NCBI GenBank assembly: GCA_030833685.1
Contig: JAURGS010000057.1
Span: 1 to 11,582, forward strand
DNA length: 11,582 nt
Direction: 5' to 3'
Origin: Rhodoferax sp.
Lineage (GTDB): Bacteria > Pseudomonadota > Gammaproteobacteria > Burkholderiales > Burkholderiaceae_C
This document shows positions 1 to 7,110 of this stretch, in pieces. The notes beneath the pieces were generated by a model. It ran no database searches and had not been told where the DNA came from. It was given only the letters and a program-made list of their open reading frames with translations. Position 1 is the first letter of the stretch. Every line of letters begins with the position of its first letter. Position numbers and translations under genes: made by a program.

Positions 1-386
1 TCCAGCTTGCCGGCAAAGACATCGAGCAGCGCTGGGCGCCAGGTGATTTGCTTGAGAAACTTCAGCAGGTACGGATTGTTATGGGCTTGGTTTTTATGCG
101 GCTTGCGCGCCACGATATTGACCGTGAAAAAAGCGCTGGGGCGGTTTTGCAGTGCGCCCTGGTGTTGTGCAATGAACTGCGCCACCTGGGGTTGATGCTT
201 GCCGTAGCGAATGCTCGCGCCGATCACAACACGGTCAAAGGTGGATGGCTCAAGGCCCGCGCTGTCACCGATGCGAACCAACTCAACCCCGTGGCCTAAA
301 GCCCGCAGGCCTTTTTCAATGTGTTGGCAGATGCGAAGCGTGTGACCGTCGGTGGTGGAATAGGCAATCAGAATGCGCTCAGACAT
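1..386 (-). CDS. hemG: HemG-type protoporphyrinogen IX oxidase (partial, 3' end outside window)
   Basis: This is a flavodoxin-fold enzyme that oxidises protoporphyrinogen IX to protoporphyrin IX, the penultimate step of heme synthesis, passing electrons to membrane quinones. The ATG is at 386 and 128 codons are visible; E. coli HemG has 181 residues, so about 50 C-terminal residues are missing. Visible features are an FMN phosphate loop YSTTDGHT (residues 9-16), the block VVIGASIRYG (53-62), and VNIVARKPHKN followed by NPYLLKFLKQITWRP (89-118). That last stretch matches the long-chain insert that separates HemG from ordinary flavodoxins (E. coli has VNLVARKPEK...QWRP). No signal peptide is seen, which fits a peripheral inner-face protein. 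It follows the DMT permease gene by 174 bp of GC-rich hairpins and is probably transcribed separately. The family assignment is strong. The activity is inferred, and a HemG-like flavodoxin with another role is the alternative. Confidence 0.87.
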   Translation of the reverse strand, partial: MSERILIAYSTTDGHTLRICQHIEKGLRALGHGVELVRIGDSAGLEPSTFDRVVIGASIRYGKHQPQVAQFIAQHQGALQNRPSAFFTVNIVARKPHKNQAHNNPYLLKFLKQITWRPALLDVFAGKL

Positions 387-533
387 GGTGTGTGAAAAAG
401 AACGGGTTTGAAGGCTGTGGGGCAGGCGAGCCTGCGGGCGCTGTTGGGGGCCCGGCAAACCCGGGACATCATGCGCGGTATTCTGCCTGAGCGACGGTAT
501 TCAAGTGGCAGGTTTTGGCCGCAAGCGAGAAAA

Positions 534-548
534 GCCCTCGGCTCGGGC
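534..548 (-). terminator. Weak candidate terminator after the DMT permease gene
   Basis: Read on the minus strand, GCCC and GGGC form a 4-bp stem with a 7-nt loop, followed by TTTT (530-533), 12 bp after the permease stop. The stem is short and the T-run interrupted, so this is only a candidate. It would separate the permease transcript from hemG. Confidence 0.3.
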
Positions 549-560
549 GGCTGGGTGTCT

Positions 561-1472
561 TTAGCGCGCAGGCGCGCGGGGCCGTTGATTGACCAGTGCG
601 ATACCCATGAGCACCAGCGCCAAACAAATCACGAGCGTCACACTAACCGCTTCTTTGAGCCAAACCGCGCCGAGCACAAGCGCGAAGATGGGCGTGAGAA
701 AGGAGAATGCTGACATCTTGGTTGCCGGGTAGCGCGAGAGCATCCACATCCACGTCAGGTAGCTGGCAAATGCGCCCACCACGGTCTGCAGCAACAAGGA
801 GCTCAGGGCAAAGCCGCTCCAGTGCACGCTCCATGATTCACCCAGACCCAAGGACAAGAGGGGCAGGCAAACCGTGCTCAGGCCAATTTGGTAGAGCAGC
901 AGTTTCTCGGCACTCACTTCGGTCAGGCGGCTGCTTCGAATGGTTACGGTGGTCAGCCCCCAACCCAGGCCTGCAGTCAGCGCCAGTATGTCGCCAAGCC
1001 AGTGCTGCTCGCCTAAGGCCTCCCCCGCCCGGTCTTGCAGGGCAAGCGCCACTGCGGCAAAGGCCAGCGCCATGCCCAGCCACTGGTGTATGCGAAGACG
1101 CTCGGTGTGTACCCACACGGGCAGCAGCAAGGCAACCCAAAACGGCGCGGTATATAAAAAAATGGTCAGCCGCGCCACCGATGTGAATTGCAGGCCGGTG
1201 TACAGGCAGGCAAACTCCAGGGCGAACAAGGCGCCGGCCAGCAGCCCTGCTTTGAGTGACCCGTCACGCTGGCCAAGTGCAATGCCTCGCCAGCGACACC
1301 ACAGCAGCAGCAGGGCTGTGGCGCCGGCAAACCGCACCGCTGCCTGAAACACGGGCGCAATTTCAGGCAGCGTGGCTTTGATTAAAACCTGTTGAAACCC
1401 CCAGAATAAGGTGCAAGCCAACAGCAGGCCGACACCGAGCTGGTCTAGATGCGCCTGGCGGCCGGGGTTCAT
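561..1472 (-). CDS. EamA/DMT superfamily permease
   Basis: This is an inner-membrane drug/metabolite transporter family protein of 303 residues, the usual size for a two-repeat, ten-helix EamA carrier. The first EamA repeat spans about residues 12-143 (FWGFQQVLIK in helix 1, then LYTGLQFTSVARLTIFLYTAPFWVALL). The second spans about 158-295 and ends in the hallmark FSFLTPIFALVLGAVWLKE. The substrate cannot be read from the sequence; relatives export amino acids, metabolites or drugs. I chose the ATG at 1472, close to the first helix. An in-frame TTG at 1526 would add 18 residues and bring the start to 8 bp from the upstream flavin reductase stop. Neither start has a convincing Shine-Dalgarno. 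The position at the end of the gentisate gene run suggests co-transcription, so transport of an aromatic or organic acid is possible but unproven. Confidence 0.88.
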   Translation of the reverse strand: MNPGRQAHLDQLGVGLLLACTLFWGFQQVLIKATLPEIAPVFQAAVRFAGATALLLLWCRWRGIALGQRDGSLKAGLLAGALFALEFACLYTGLQFTSVARLTIFLYTAPFWVALLLPVWVHTERLRIHQWLGMALAFAAVALALQDRAGEALGEQHWLGDILALTAGLGWGLTTVTIRSSRLTEVSAEKLLLYQIGLSTVCLPLLSLGLGESWSVHWSGFALSSLLLQTVVGAFASYLTWMWMLSRYPATKMSAFSFLTPIFALVLGAVWLKEAVSVTLVICLALVLMGIALVNQRPRAPAR

Positions 1473-1534
1473 GGGTGGTGCAACAAGCGGTGAAAGGGTG
1501 GAGTGATGCGCCAGGCTGTTTTGCAAGCAAGGCG

Positions 1535-2053
1535 CTAGAGCGGGTGCTCGGAGTAGAACTTACCACCGTGAAACAGCAGTGGCGACAAGTCGCTGTTGTG
1601 GCTGCAGTGTTCGACCTCGCCGACAAAGATCAGGTGGTCGCCTTCTTCGTACTGGCTGCGGTTAAAGCACTCGAAGGTGGCCACGCAGCCTCTAAGTACA
1701 GGTGCGCCGCCTGCACCCTCCACAAAGTCCAGCTCGGCAAAGCGGTTCTCAATACGGCTTGAAAAACGCAGTGCCAGCGCTTGTTGCTGTGAGCTCAGGA
1801 TGTTGATGGCGTAATGTGATCCGGCGCGAAAAGCGCCCATGGAGCTGGCCGACTGCGACAGGCTCCACAAGACCAATGGCGGATTGAGTGAGACCGAATT
1901 GAATGAGTTGGCTGTTAGGCCCACCATCTGACCGTTTTGGCTTTTGCCTGTGACGATGGTCACGCCCGTGGCAAACATGCCCAGCGCTCTTCGAAATTCG
2001 GGGCTTGAAAACCCGGGTGTTTGGGCTCTCTGACGTACGGTGTCTTGGCTCAT
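1535..2053 (-). CDS. Flavin reductase family protein (FMN-binding split barrel)
   Basis: This 172-residue protein belongs to the flavin reductase-like family, which uses NAD(P)H to reduce FMN or FAD and usually supplies reduced flavin to a partner monooxygenase. Diagnostic blocks are FATGVTIVT (27-35), GLTANSFNSVSLNPPLV (45-61), AINIL (82-86), GDHLIFVGEVE (138-148) and LLFHGGKFY (159-167). These cover the whole split-barrel domain at the normal length. The protein is cytoplasmic with no signal peptide. The ATG at 2053 lies 9 bp after the stop of the maleylpyruvate isomerase gene, so the two are very probably one transcript and translationally linked. No two-component monooxygenase is present in this window, so the partner is unknown; a hydroxylase feeding gentisate is an attractive guess only. 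Some family members instead act directly as oxidoreductases. Confidence 0.9.
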   Translation of the reverse strand: MSQDTVRQRAQTPGFSSPEFRRALGMFATGVTIVTGKSQNGQMVGLTANSFNSVSLNPPLVLWSLSQSASSMGAFRAGSHYAINILSSQQQALALRFSSRIENRFAELDFVEGAGGAPVLRGCVATFECFNRSQYEEGDHLIFVGEVEHCSHNSDLSPLLFHGGKFYSEHPL

Positions 2054-2062
2054 GGTCGGGCT

Positions 2063-2701
2063 TTAGGCCGCATCCGCTTGCTGGCTGGGGTGTGCCCGCG
2101 CAAACGGCTCGAGCGTAGCGCAGGCCTGATCGATGGCACGAATCAGGGGGTAGTGGCTCAGATCCACATCGAATCGGCGCGAGCTTTCCACCTGCGCCAC
2201 CAAGTACGCGTCAGCCAAGGTGGGGCTGTTGCCAAAACTGAACGCGCCGCGCGCTGTGTCTGATGCCAGCAAGGCCTCGTAGGCTGCAAAGCCGGCATGG
2301 ATCCACTCGCCCGCCCAGGCCTTCACTGCCGGCGTGTCGCAATTGAAGTTGTTGCGCAAATAGTCCAGCACCCGCTTGTTGTTGATCGGGTGGATGTCGC
2401 AGCCCACGATCGCGGCCAGCGCACGCACCCTGGCCCGATCGTCAATGTCTTGGGGTAGCAGGGCAGGTTTGGGAAACTTCTCTTCCAGCCACTCGATGAT
2501 GGCCGGCGACTGGATCAAGACCCGGCCCTCGACCTCTAGCGCAGGCACCAAGCCCTGGGGATTTAAGGCTTTGAACGCTGGGGCCAGATGCTCGTTGCGG
2601 CCCAGATGGACAGCCACGTACTGCGGCGACAGGCCCTTGAGGTTCAGCGCAATGCGTAGCCGATGCGAGGTGCCACTTCGAAAAAAATGATGGAGCTTCA
2701 T
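2063..2701 (-). CDS. nagL: Maleylpyruvate isomerase (NagL-like, GST zeta fold)
   Basis: This 212-residue glutathione-dependent isomerase should convert maleylpyruvate to fumarylpyruvate, the second step of gentisate catabolism; close relatives act on maleylacetoacetate. The thioredoxin-like N-terminal domain starts FFRSGTSHRLRIALNLKG (6-23). The SGTS segment stands where zeta-class GSTs carry the Ser-Ser-Cys motif, so the Cys is absent (Thr11), as I recall for NagL of Ralstonia U2. The glutathione site NPQGLVPAL (47-55) and QSPAIIEWL (64-72) follow. The helical C-terminal domain has CDIHPINNKRVLDYL (101-115), typical of these isomerases, and TLADAYLVAQVESSRRF (161-177). The ATG at 2701 is 42 bp after the gentisate dioxygenase stop. 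That neighbour is the main reason to prefer maleylpyruvate over maleylacetoacetate as substrate. Confidence 0.88.
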   Translation of the reverse strand: MKLHHFFRSGTSHRLRIALNLKGLSPQYVAVHLGRNEHLAPAFKALNPQGLVPALEVEGRVLIQSPAIIEWLEEKFPKPALLPQDIDDRARVRALAAIVGCDIHPINNKRVLDYLRNNFNCDTPAVKAWAGEWIHAGFAAYEALLASDTARGAFSFGNSPTLADAYLVAQVESSRRFDVDLSHYPLIRAIDQACATLEPFARAHPSQQADAA

Positions 2702-2743
2702 GGGTGCGGTTTTGACTTTGGGCGAACTGGCGCTCTGGCGTGC

Positions 2744-3790
2744 TCAGGGCCGCTCTTCGTACAGGCCGAGTTTGCGGTGCAGCGGGCCCTCGTCAGCCAG
2801 AAAAAGATAGGCGGGCTCGGTGCTGGAGGGGTTTTGCAGTTGAACAGCGCCGTAGCCGGGCACGCAGCAGGTGTCGGCCCGAGTGAGCGCAAAGCGCTGC
2901 GATGCGGCTGTGACCGCACAACTTCCCTCGATCACATGAAACACCGTGGCGGGTGAACGTGCGGGCAAGGTCACGCTTTGCCCTGCTTTGAGCATCATGG
3001 CGTAAAACCCCAAGATGTTTTCAGCGTCTTCACCCGTCTCTGGGTTGATATACGTGATCTGCGCTGCTGTCTGGTCGTCGGTGGTCTGGGCTATCTTGGT
3101 GAGCGCATCTCGCGTGGACGACCAGGGGTAGCGCAGCATGGGATAGCGCTTGTTGCCCCGCGCAAACACCGGCGTGGGCAGTACACCGGCTGCTACGTAG
3201 GCGGGCGAAGCTTGTGCCCCGGATGCCGCGCGGGATTTTTGGCGCTCACCATTGACGTGGTAGCTGGCCTCCAGGTAGTAGACCAGCGGCAGGTCCAGCA
3301 CATCGAGCCAAATGACCGGTTCGCTGCCATCGTGGCCGTGCTCATGCCACAGGCCGGTGGGCGTCAATATCAGGTCGCCACGCTGCATGGGGCAGCGCTC
3401 GCCATCTACCGTGGTCCAGGCACCTTCGCCCTCAACCACCATGCGCACCGCATTGGGTGTGTGCCGGTGGCTTGGCGCCCATTCGCCAGGCATGAGCAAC
3501 TGCATGCCCAGGTAGATGGCCGCGCTGGCTTGCATTTTCTCCAGACCGTGGCCTGGGTTGGCCAGCACCAAGACACGCCGCTCGGCCTTCTCAATCGGGG
3601 TGAGCTCGCCGGCTTTGAGCAATTGCTCTTTGAGCGTGGCGTAGGGCCAGTGGGTGGCTTGGGTTTGCGGGCGCGGTGTGTGTGCGGGCATCACCCCGCG
3701 CAGGCTTGGCCAAAGCGGCACCAGGTTCAGGCGGGTCAGCGCGTCGCGGTAATCCTGCGGCAGGTCTTCCAGTCGTCCAAGGTCAGTCAT
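2744..3790 (-). CDS. gtdA: Gentisate 1,2-dioxygenase
   Basis: This 348-residue Fe(II)-dependent bicupin enzyme opens the ring of gentisate (2,5-dihydroxybenzoate) with O2 to give maleylpyruvate. The catalytic N-terminal cupin has the motif GEWAPSHRHTPNAVRMVVEGEG (102-123), with His108 and His110 as iron ligands. The third ligand is His149 in LWHEHGHDG (147-155). A WLDVLDLPLVYYLEASYH block (161-178) is typical of the family. The C-terminal cupin (about 258-332, VFHVIEGSCAV) lacks the paired His motif and is a structural copy, as in known gentisate dioxygenases. The protein is cytoplasmic. The ATG at 3790 has no clear Shine-Dalgarno. Upstream lies an 81-bp gap with a TATCAT -10-like hexamer at 3826-3831 but no good -35, so its promoter is unsettled. 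The maleylpyruvate isomerase gene follows directly. The related enzyme salicylate 1,2-dioxygenase shares this fold and cannot be fully excluded. Confidence 0.92.
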   Translation of the reverse strand: MTDLGRLEDLPQDYRDALTRLNLVPLWPSLRGVMPAHTPRPQTQATHWPYATLKEQLLKAGELTPIEKAERRVLVLANPGHGLEKMQASAAIYLGMQLLMPGEWAPSHRHTPNAVRMVVEGEGAWTTVDGERCPMQRGDLILTPTGLWHEHGHDGSEPVIWLDVLDLPLVYYLEASYHVNGERQKSRAASGAQASPAYVAAGVLPTPVFARGNKRYPMLRYPWSSTRDALTKIAQTTDDQTAAQITYINPETGEDAENILGFYAMMLKAGQSVTLPARSPATVFHVIEGSCAVTAASQRFALTRADTCCVPGYGAVQLQNPSSTEPAYLFLADEGPLHRKLGLYEERP

Positions 3791-3871
3791 GGTCGCGCAA
3801 ATTCAAAAGGGTGAGCAGAAAAATGATGATAGCGGGCTTGATTGTGGCTTCACAGCGGTGCGTGCGGCCCA

Positions 3872-4561
3872 TCAAAGCGCTTGCTGCATGGCCTGCATCA
3901 GAACCTGTGGGTCATGCGCGCCGGAGACCGCGGTCTTGCCATTGAAGATGAAAAACGGAACACCTTGAATGCCTTGAGCGCGTGCCCGGGCATCGGCCTG
4001 CGATACTTTTTGCAGTGTGCTGGGCTCGTTGATGTAGGCGCGCGCCCCATCGGGGTCAAGACCGCAGCCCTGGGCGATGTCGCACAGCACTTCCACATCA
4101 CCGATAAAGCGGCCATCGACAAAATAGGCCTTCAGAATGGCCTCTTTGACCGTGCTGGCGTCCCCTTGTTTCTCTTGGGCAAAGGCCAACAAGGCATGCG
4201 CAGCCAAGGTATTGGGTTGCAGCTCGATCTCGTCAATATTGAGTTGCAGGCCGGCAGCCTTGCCGGCGGCGCGAACCCGTTCGTAAATTTGCTCGGCGCG
4301 CTCGGCGCCGCCAAATTTGTCGGCCAGATACTGCTGGCGCGAAATACCCTGTGCGGGCAGGTCGGGGTTGAGCTGAAACGGATGCCAGCGCACCGTGACC
4401 GGCCCCAGGGCCTTGGCCTCGGGCATGGCTAGCGCCGCTTCGAGCTTGCGCTTGCCGATATAGCACCAGGGGCACACCACATCAGAGACCACATCGATGG
4501 TGTAGCCCTTGGGCGATTCGGATGAGTCTGGTGACGCGGGGGTCTCTGGAGGGTTTGACAT
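3872..4561 (-). CDS. DsbA family oxidoreductase (FrnE-like)
   Basis: This is a 229-residue thioredoxin-fold protein of the DsbA/FrnE group, thought to act as a cytoplasmic disulfide oxidoreductase; FrnE homologues are linked to oxidative stress. The active site is VVCPWCYIGKRKLE (28-41), with the two cysteines at 30 and 33, and the cis-proline loop is GVPFF (200-204, Pro202). Between them lies the all-helical insert of the family, including FQLNPDLPAQG (62-72) and NTLAAHALLAFA (117-128). There is no signal peptide or membrane segment. I chose the ATG at 4561; an upstream in-frame TTG at 4603 would add 14 residues with no better ribosome site. A GATAAT hexamer at 4618-4623 on the minus strand could be a -10, without a clear -35. 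It precedes the gentisate genes by 81 bp. A role in 2-hydroxychromene-2-carboxylate isomerisation (same superfamily) is less likely because that family lacks the CxxC pair. Confidence 0.87.
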   Translation of the reverse strand: MSNPPETPASPDSSESPKGYTIDVVSDVVCPWCYIGKRKLEAALAMPEAKALGPVTVRWHPFQLNPDLPAQGISRQQYLADKFGGAERAEQIYERVRAAGKAAGLQLNIDEIELQPNTLAAHALLAFAQEKQGDASTVKEAILKAYFVDGRFIGDVEVLCDIAQGCGLDPDGARAYINEPSTLQKVSQADARARAQGIQGVPFFIFNGKTAVSGAHDPQVLMQAMQQAL

Positions 4562-4702
4562 GGTGCAAGCCGATCTGGTGATGGGTTGTTGAGCCCCAGG
4601 CAAGGGTCGTTGTTCAGATTATCCCGCGCTCAGTGTTGTTGGCGCTGACCATCGGTATTCCATCGGCACTCCACCGGCAGGCCGGCAGCGCCAGGGGTGC
4701 CT

Positions 4703-6118
4703 TCACGGATTGGCTTGCGCAGATGCGTTGCCGGTGGGTGGTGGCACTGGCGCGGCCTGCTCGCTGGGTTGCTGCACCGCTTGCGGCTCTGGGCTGGGCT
4801 CAGGCAGGCGTTTGAGCTGAAGCTCGGCCAGCGCGCTGTACAAAGGCTTGCAAAGCAAGCGAGAAATACCGCTGGCGATCAGGGCGCAAGCAATCAGGCT
4901 GAGCACCAGCGCGTGGCCATCGACCATTTCCATCACGATGATGAAGGCGGTCAATGGCGCTTGCGTGACGGCAGCCAGAAAACCAACCATGCCCAGCGCG
5001 ATCAGGGTGGCCGGGTTGGCGTACTGCGTTAAGGTGGCCAGGTCGTTACCCAAAGCGCCACCAATCGATAGTGCTGGCGCAAACAGGCCGCCGGGCACGC
5101 CTGCCCACACGGTAATCCAGGTTGCGATGTATTTCAAGAACACATAAAGCGGCTGGGTTTCGCTCACACCGTTGAGCATGTCTTTGGTGTGGTTGTAGCC
5201 TGTGCCGTAGGTGCCGCCAAAGCTCACCAGGCCGATCACGGCAATGGCCAAGCCGCAACCGGCAGCAAACCAGATGGGCTTGCGCCTGCGCCAGATGGTG
5301 AAGCGGTCATGCGAGACCCCGCGTAGCGACACCAGCACCAGGCGCGCAAACAGGCCGCCGGCCAATCCAGCACAAACAGCCACCAGCAGGCCTGGCAGCA
5401 GCAGCGCCATGCTGAGCTTGTCGATCTTGATCACGCCAAAGTAGGTCGAATTGCCAAATACCGAAACCGCCATCAGGCCGCTGAGCACAATGGCCGCCAT
5501 CAACAGGCCACTGCTGCGCTGCTCAGGGCGGCGGCTGAGCTCTTCAATGGCAAACATGATGCCGCCCAGCGGCGTGTTAAACGCCGCAGCAATGCCGGCG
5601 GCACCGCCGGCCATCAGCAGGCCATGCGAGGAGACCCCGGTGCGCGCTGGCAGGTAGCGCCGGGCGTGGTGCATGATGCCCGCGGCAATCTGAACCGAAG
5701 GCCCTTCGCGCCCCAGCGACAGACCCGCCAAAAGCCCCCAGGTGGTGAGGAACATTTTGGCGATGGACATGCGCACCGAAACAAACAAGCCTCGCTTCGC
5801 AATGGGAACCGACGTGTCCAGCGCAGCCATCACCTGCGGAATGCCCGAACCACTGGTGCCCGCAAAGTAGCGCCGCGTCACCCAGACGATCGCCGCGGTG
5901 CAAAGCGGCGTCCAGATCAGGGGTGCCCACCAGAAATTGAGGTGGATATGGTCAAACTGTTCAAGCGCCCACTCGGACATCATGGTGAACACCACCACCA
6001 CCAAACCCGCCAGCGCCGCAAAGGCCAGCACCAGGGTGCGCCCAAGCCATAAGTCCCAGTCGTACAGCTCGGACTTGAAGGCCTTCAAAACATCGGAATG
6101 GGGGTCGGCTTTTTTCAT
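4703..6118 (-). CDS. ClC-type chloride channel / Cl-/H+ antiporter
   Basis: This 471-residue inner-membrane ClC family protein is predicted to exchange chloride (or another anion) for protons. All anion-site signatures are present: GSGIP (90-94), GREGPSVQ (136-143) with gating Glu138, GGLFAPALSIGG (343-354), and KPLYSAL (424-430) with Tyr427. The segment FNTPLGGIMFAIEEL (180-194) keeps the glutamate pair aligning with the inner proton glutamate of E. coli ClcA, so coupled antiport is more likely than a simple channel. No CBS domain follows the membrane part. Instead there is a Pro/Gln/Ala-rich tail (about 438-471). It is most like the ClcB/EriC group. The start ATG at 6118 lacks a strong ribosome site. 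The gene is divergent from a MarR regulator, with a shared 210-bp gap containing an inverted repeat, so MarR control is plausible. Confidence 0.93.
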   Translation of the reverse strand: MKKADPHSDVLKAFKSELYDWDLWLGRTLVLAFAALAGLVVVVFTMMSEWALEQFDHIHLNFWWAPLIWTPLCTAAIVWVTRRYFAGTSGSGIPQVMAALDTSVPIAKRGLFVSVRMSIAKMFLTTWGLLAGLSLGREGPSVQIAAGIMHHARRYLPARTGVSSHGLLMAGGAAGIAAAFNTPLGGIMFAIEELSRRPEQRSSGLLMAAIVLSGLMAVSVFGNSTYFGVIKIDKLSMALLLPGLLVAVCAGLAGGLFARLVLVSLRGVSHDRFTIWRRRKPIWFAAGCGLAIAVIGLVSFGGTYGTGYNHTKDMLNGVSETQPLYVFLKYIATWITVWAGVPGGLFAPALSIGGALGNDLATLTQYANPATLIALGMVGFLAAVTQAPLTAFIIVMEMVDGHALVLSLIACALIASGISRLLCKPLYSALAELQLKRLPEPSPEPQAVQQPSEQAAPVPPPTGNASAQANP

Positions 6119-6213
6119 GAAAACAAGGCGCTCAAGTTCTTAACGCAGCTTGGTTTGAGGCGCTCGTATTCGCCACCTGCCAATGCGCACAAAGCTATTG
6201 TGGGAAATAGAGG

Positions 6214-6245
6214 TCTAGCTTAGTTTGGTTCAAATGTAAACTAGA
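6214..6245. promoter_or_regulatory. Inverted repeat and candidate promoter between ClC and marR genes
   Basis: In the AT-rich part of the divergent gap, TAGTTT (6221-6226) is the inverse of AAACTA (6238-6243) with an 11-bp spacer; TCTAG (6214-6218) and CTAGA (6241-6245) form an outer overlapping pair. On the minus strand, TTTACA (6235-6240) resembles a -35 box, with TAGACC 17 bp on as a poor -10. A MarR-type dimer commonly binds such dyads near its own promoter. The assignment is inference. Confidence 0.35.
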
Positions 6246-6328
6246 TTGTGGCGCAAGATGCCCGGCTTCAAACCGTGCCTTCTGTCCTTTTGTGCCTCTT
6301 TGTGTCCCAACCGGAAGTGGAACAAGCC

Positions 6329-6820
6329 ATGGTTAAACCCGTCAAGCCTGAGAGCCCCGACATGGAGCTCAGCTCCGCAGTGTTGCGCCACTTTCGCGTG
6401 GTGTTTGCTGCGGTGCGCCGGCACTTTAAGCTGGTGGAGAAGGCCGTCGGTCTGGGCGGTGCGCAGGTGTGGGCGCTCAGCGTCATCCATCAACGCGCAG
6501 GCCTGAGTCTGGGGGAGTTGGCCAGGCGGCTGGACGTGCACCAGTCCACCGCCAGCAACCTGGTCAAGGGTCTGGTGGGCAAAGGACTGGTGCGCATGGA
6601 GAAAGACACTCTGGACAAGCGCCAGCTGCATTTGTTTGTGACCGAGCCCGCCTTGGCGCTGCTGGCCAAAGTGCCCGGCCCGGTCGAGGGCTTGCTGCCC
6701 CACGCCCTGGCGCGTATGCCCCAGAGCTCATTGAAAAAACTGGACGCTGAGCTTGCCGGCCTGATCAGCGCGCTCAACGCCGATGAGAGCGCAGGCTCCA
6801 TCCCGCTGGCAGATTTGTAG
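6329..6820 (+). CDS. MarR-family transcriptional regulator
   Basis: This is a winged helix-turn-helix DNA-binding protein of 163 residues from the ATG at 6329. The MarR fold is visible: an N-terminal dimerisation helix (LSSAVLRHFRVVFAAVRRHFKLVEK split over 15-38), then the HTH LSLGELARRLDVHQSTASNLV (59-79) with the recognition helix around 71-82, then the beta wing KDTLDKRQLHLFVT (92-105) with the usual Asp-Lys-Arg tip. A C-terminal helical pair follows. A purine-rich GGAAGTGGAA lies just upstream of the chosen ATG. A GTG at 6248 would add 27 residues and put the start only 3 bp after the inverted repeat, so I think it is wrong. The gene is divergent from the ClC gene and probably controls itself and perhaps ClC. 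The ligand is unknown. Control of the gentisate genes is possible, as MarR proteins regulate aromatic pathways, but nothing in the sequence shows it. Confidence 0.88.
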   Translation: MVKPVKPESPDMELSSAVLRHFRVVFAAVRRHFKLVEKAVGLGGAQVWALSVIHQRAGLSLGELARRLDVHQSTASNLVKGLVGKGLVRMEKDTLDKRQLHLFVTEPALALLAKVPGPVEGLLPHALARMPQSSLKKLDAELAGLISALNADESAGSIPLADL

Positions 6821-6826
6821 CCGTCA

Positions 6827-6846
6827 GCGCCTTAGCGCTTAGGCGC
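6827..6846. repeat. 20-bp near-perfect palindrome after marR
   Basis: GCGCCTTAGCGCTTAGGCGC begins 6 bp after the marR stop. It is self-complementary except for one T-T mismatch pair, with outer arms GCGCCT/AGGCGC. There is no T-run after it, so it is either a terminator lacking a U tract or a protein-binding dyad. Its right arm overlaps the direct repeat that matches the end of uup. Confidence 0.5.
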
Positions 6847-6863
6847 CCAAAATCGCCCAACGC
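6839..6863. repeat. Left copy of a 25-bp imperfect direct repeat shared with the 3' end of uup
   Basis: This stretch matches 8795-8819 in 21 of 25 positions in the same orientation, with an unbroken 14-base core (aggcgcccaaaatc, 6841-6854 and 8797-8810). On the minus strand it would read ...W-A-I-L-G-A-stop, against W-E-I-L-G-A-stop at the true end of uup. It may be a duplicated uup tail left by insertion or recombination. Chance cannot be excluded for so short a match. Confidence 0.5.
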
Positions 6864-7028
6864 CATCGGGGCAAACCGGCATGCAACTTAGGCGGGTCAG
6901 ATCAGAGCGCTTGGTTCGCGCAACGACGCCTCACGCGCCGAGAAGAGAGACCACGCAGCGCCTATTAACGCCTGCCGCTTTGGTTCGATGGGCTCGTAGT
7001 CACAACCAAGATAGCCAATCCCGCACAG

Positions 7029-7069
7029 AAAAAAGCCACCTTGGCAGGCTATGCGCAGGTGGCTTTTTT
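7029..7069 (-). terminator. Strong symmetric intrinsic terminator
   Basis: AAAAAAGCCACCT (7029-7041) pairs perfectly with AGGTGGCTTTTTT (7057-7069) around a 15-nt loop. The GC-rich core with a T-run on both strands makes a bidirectional terminator. On the minus strand it lies 42 bp after the stop of the secreted-protein gene, which it most likely ends. An outer 8-bp stem ATAGCCAA (7011-7018) / TTGGCTAT (7073-7080) encloses it. Confidence 0.85.
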
Positions 7070-7110
7070 GGCTTGGCTATAGGGTCAAACAGGGCTATGC
7101 CAGAACTTAA

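Noticed and set aside
2978..3814. 278-codon plus-strand frame antisense to gentisate dioxygenase
   Set aside because: It is a shadow frame. The opposite strand encodes a full-length bicupin with all iron ligands, and the antisense product has no recognisable motif or ribosome site.
6978..7012. GGTTCGA resembling a tRNA T-arm
   Set aside because: No matching acceptor, D-arm or anticodon arm can be folded around it; it is a single short motif.
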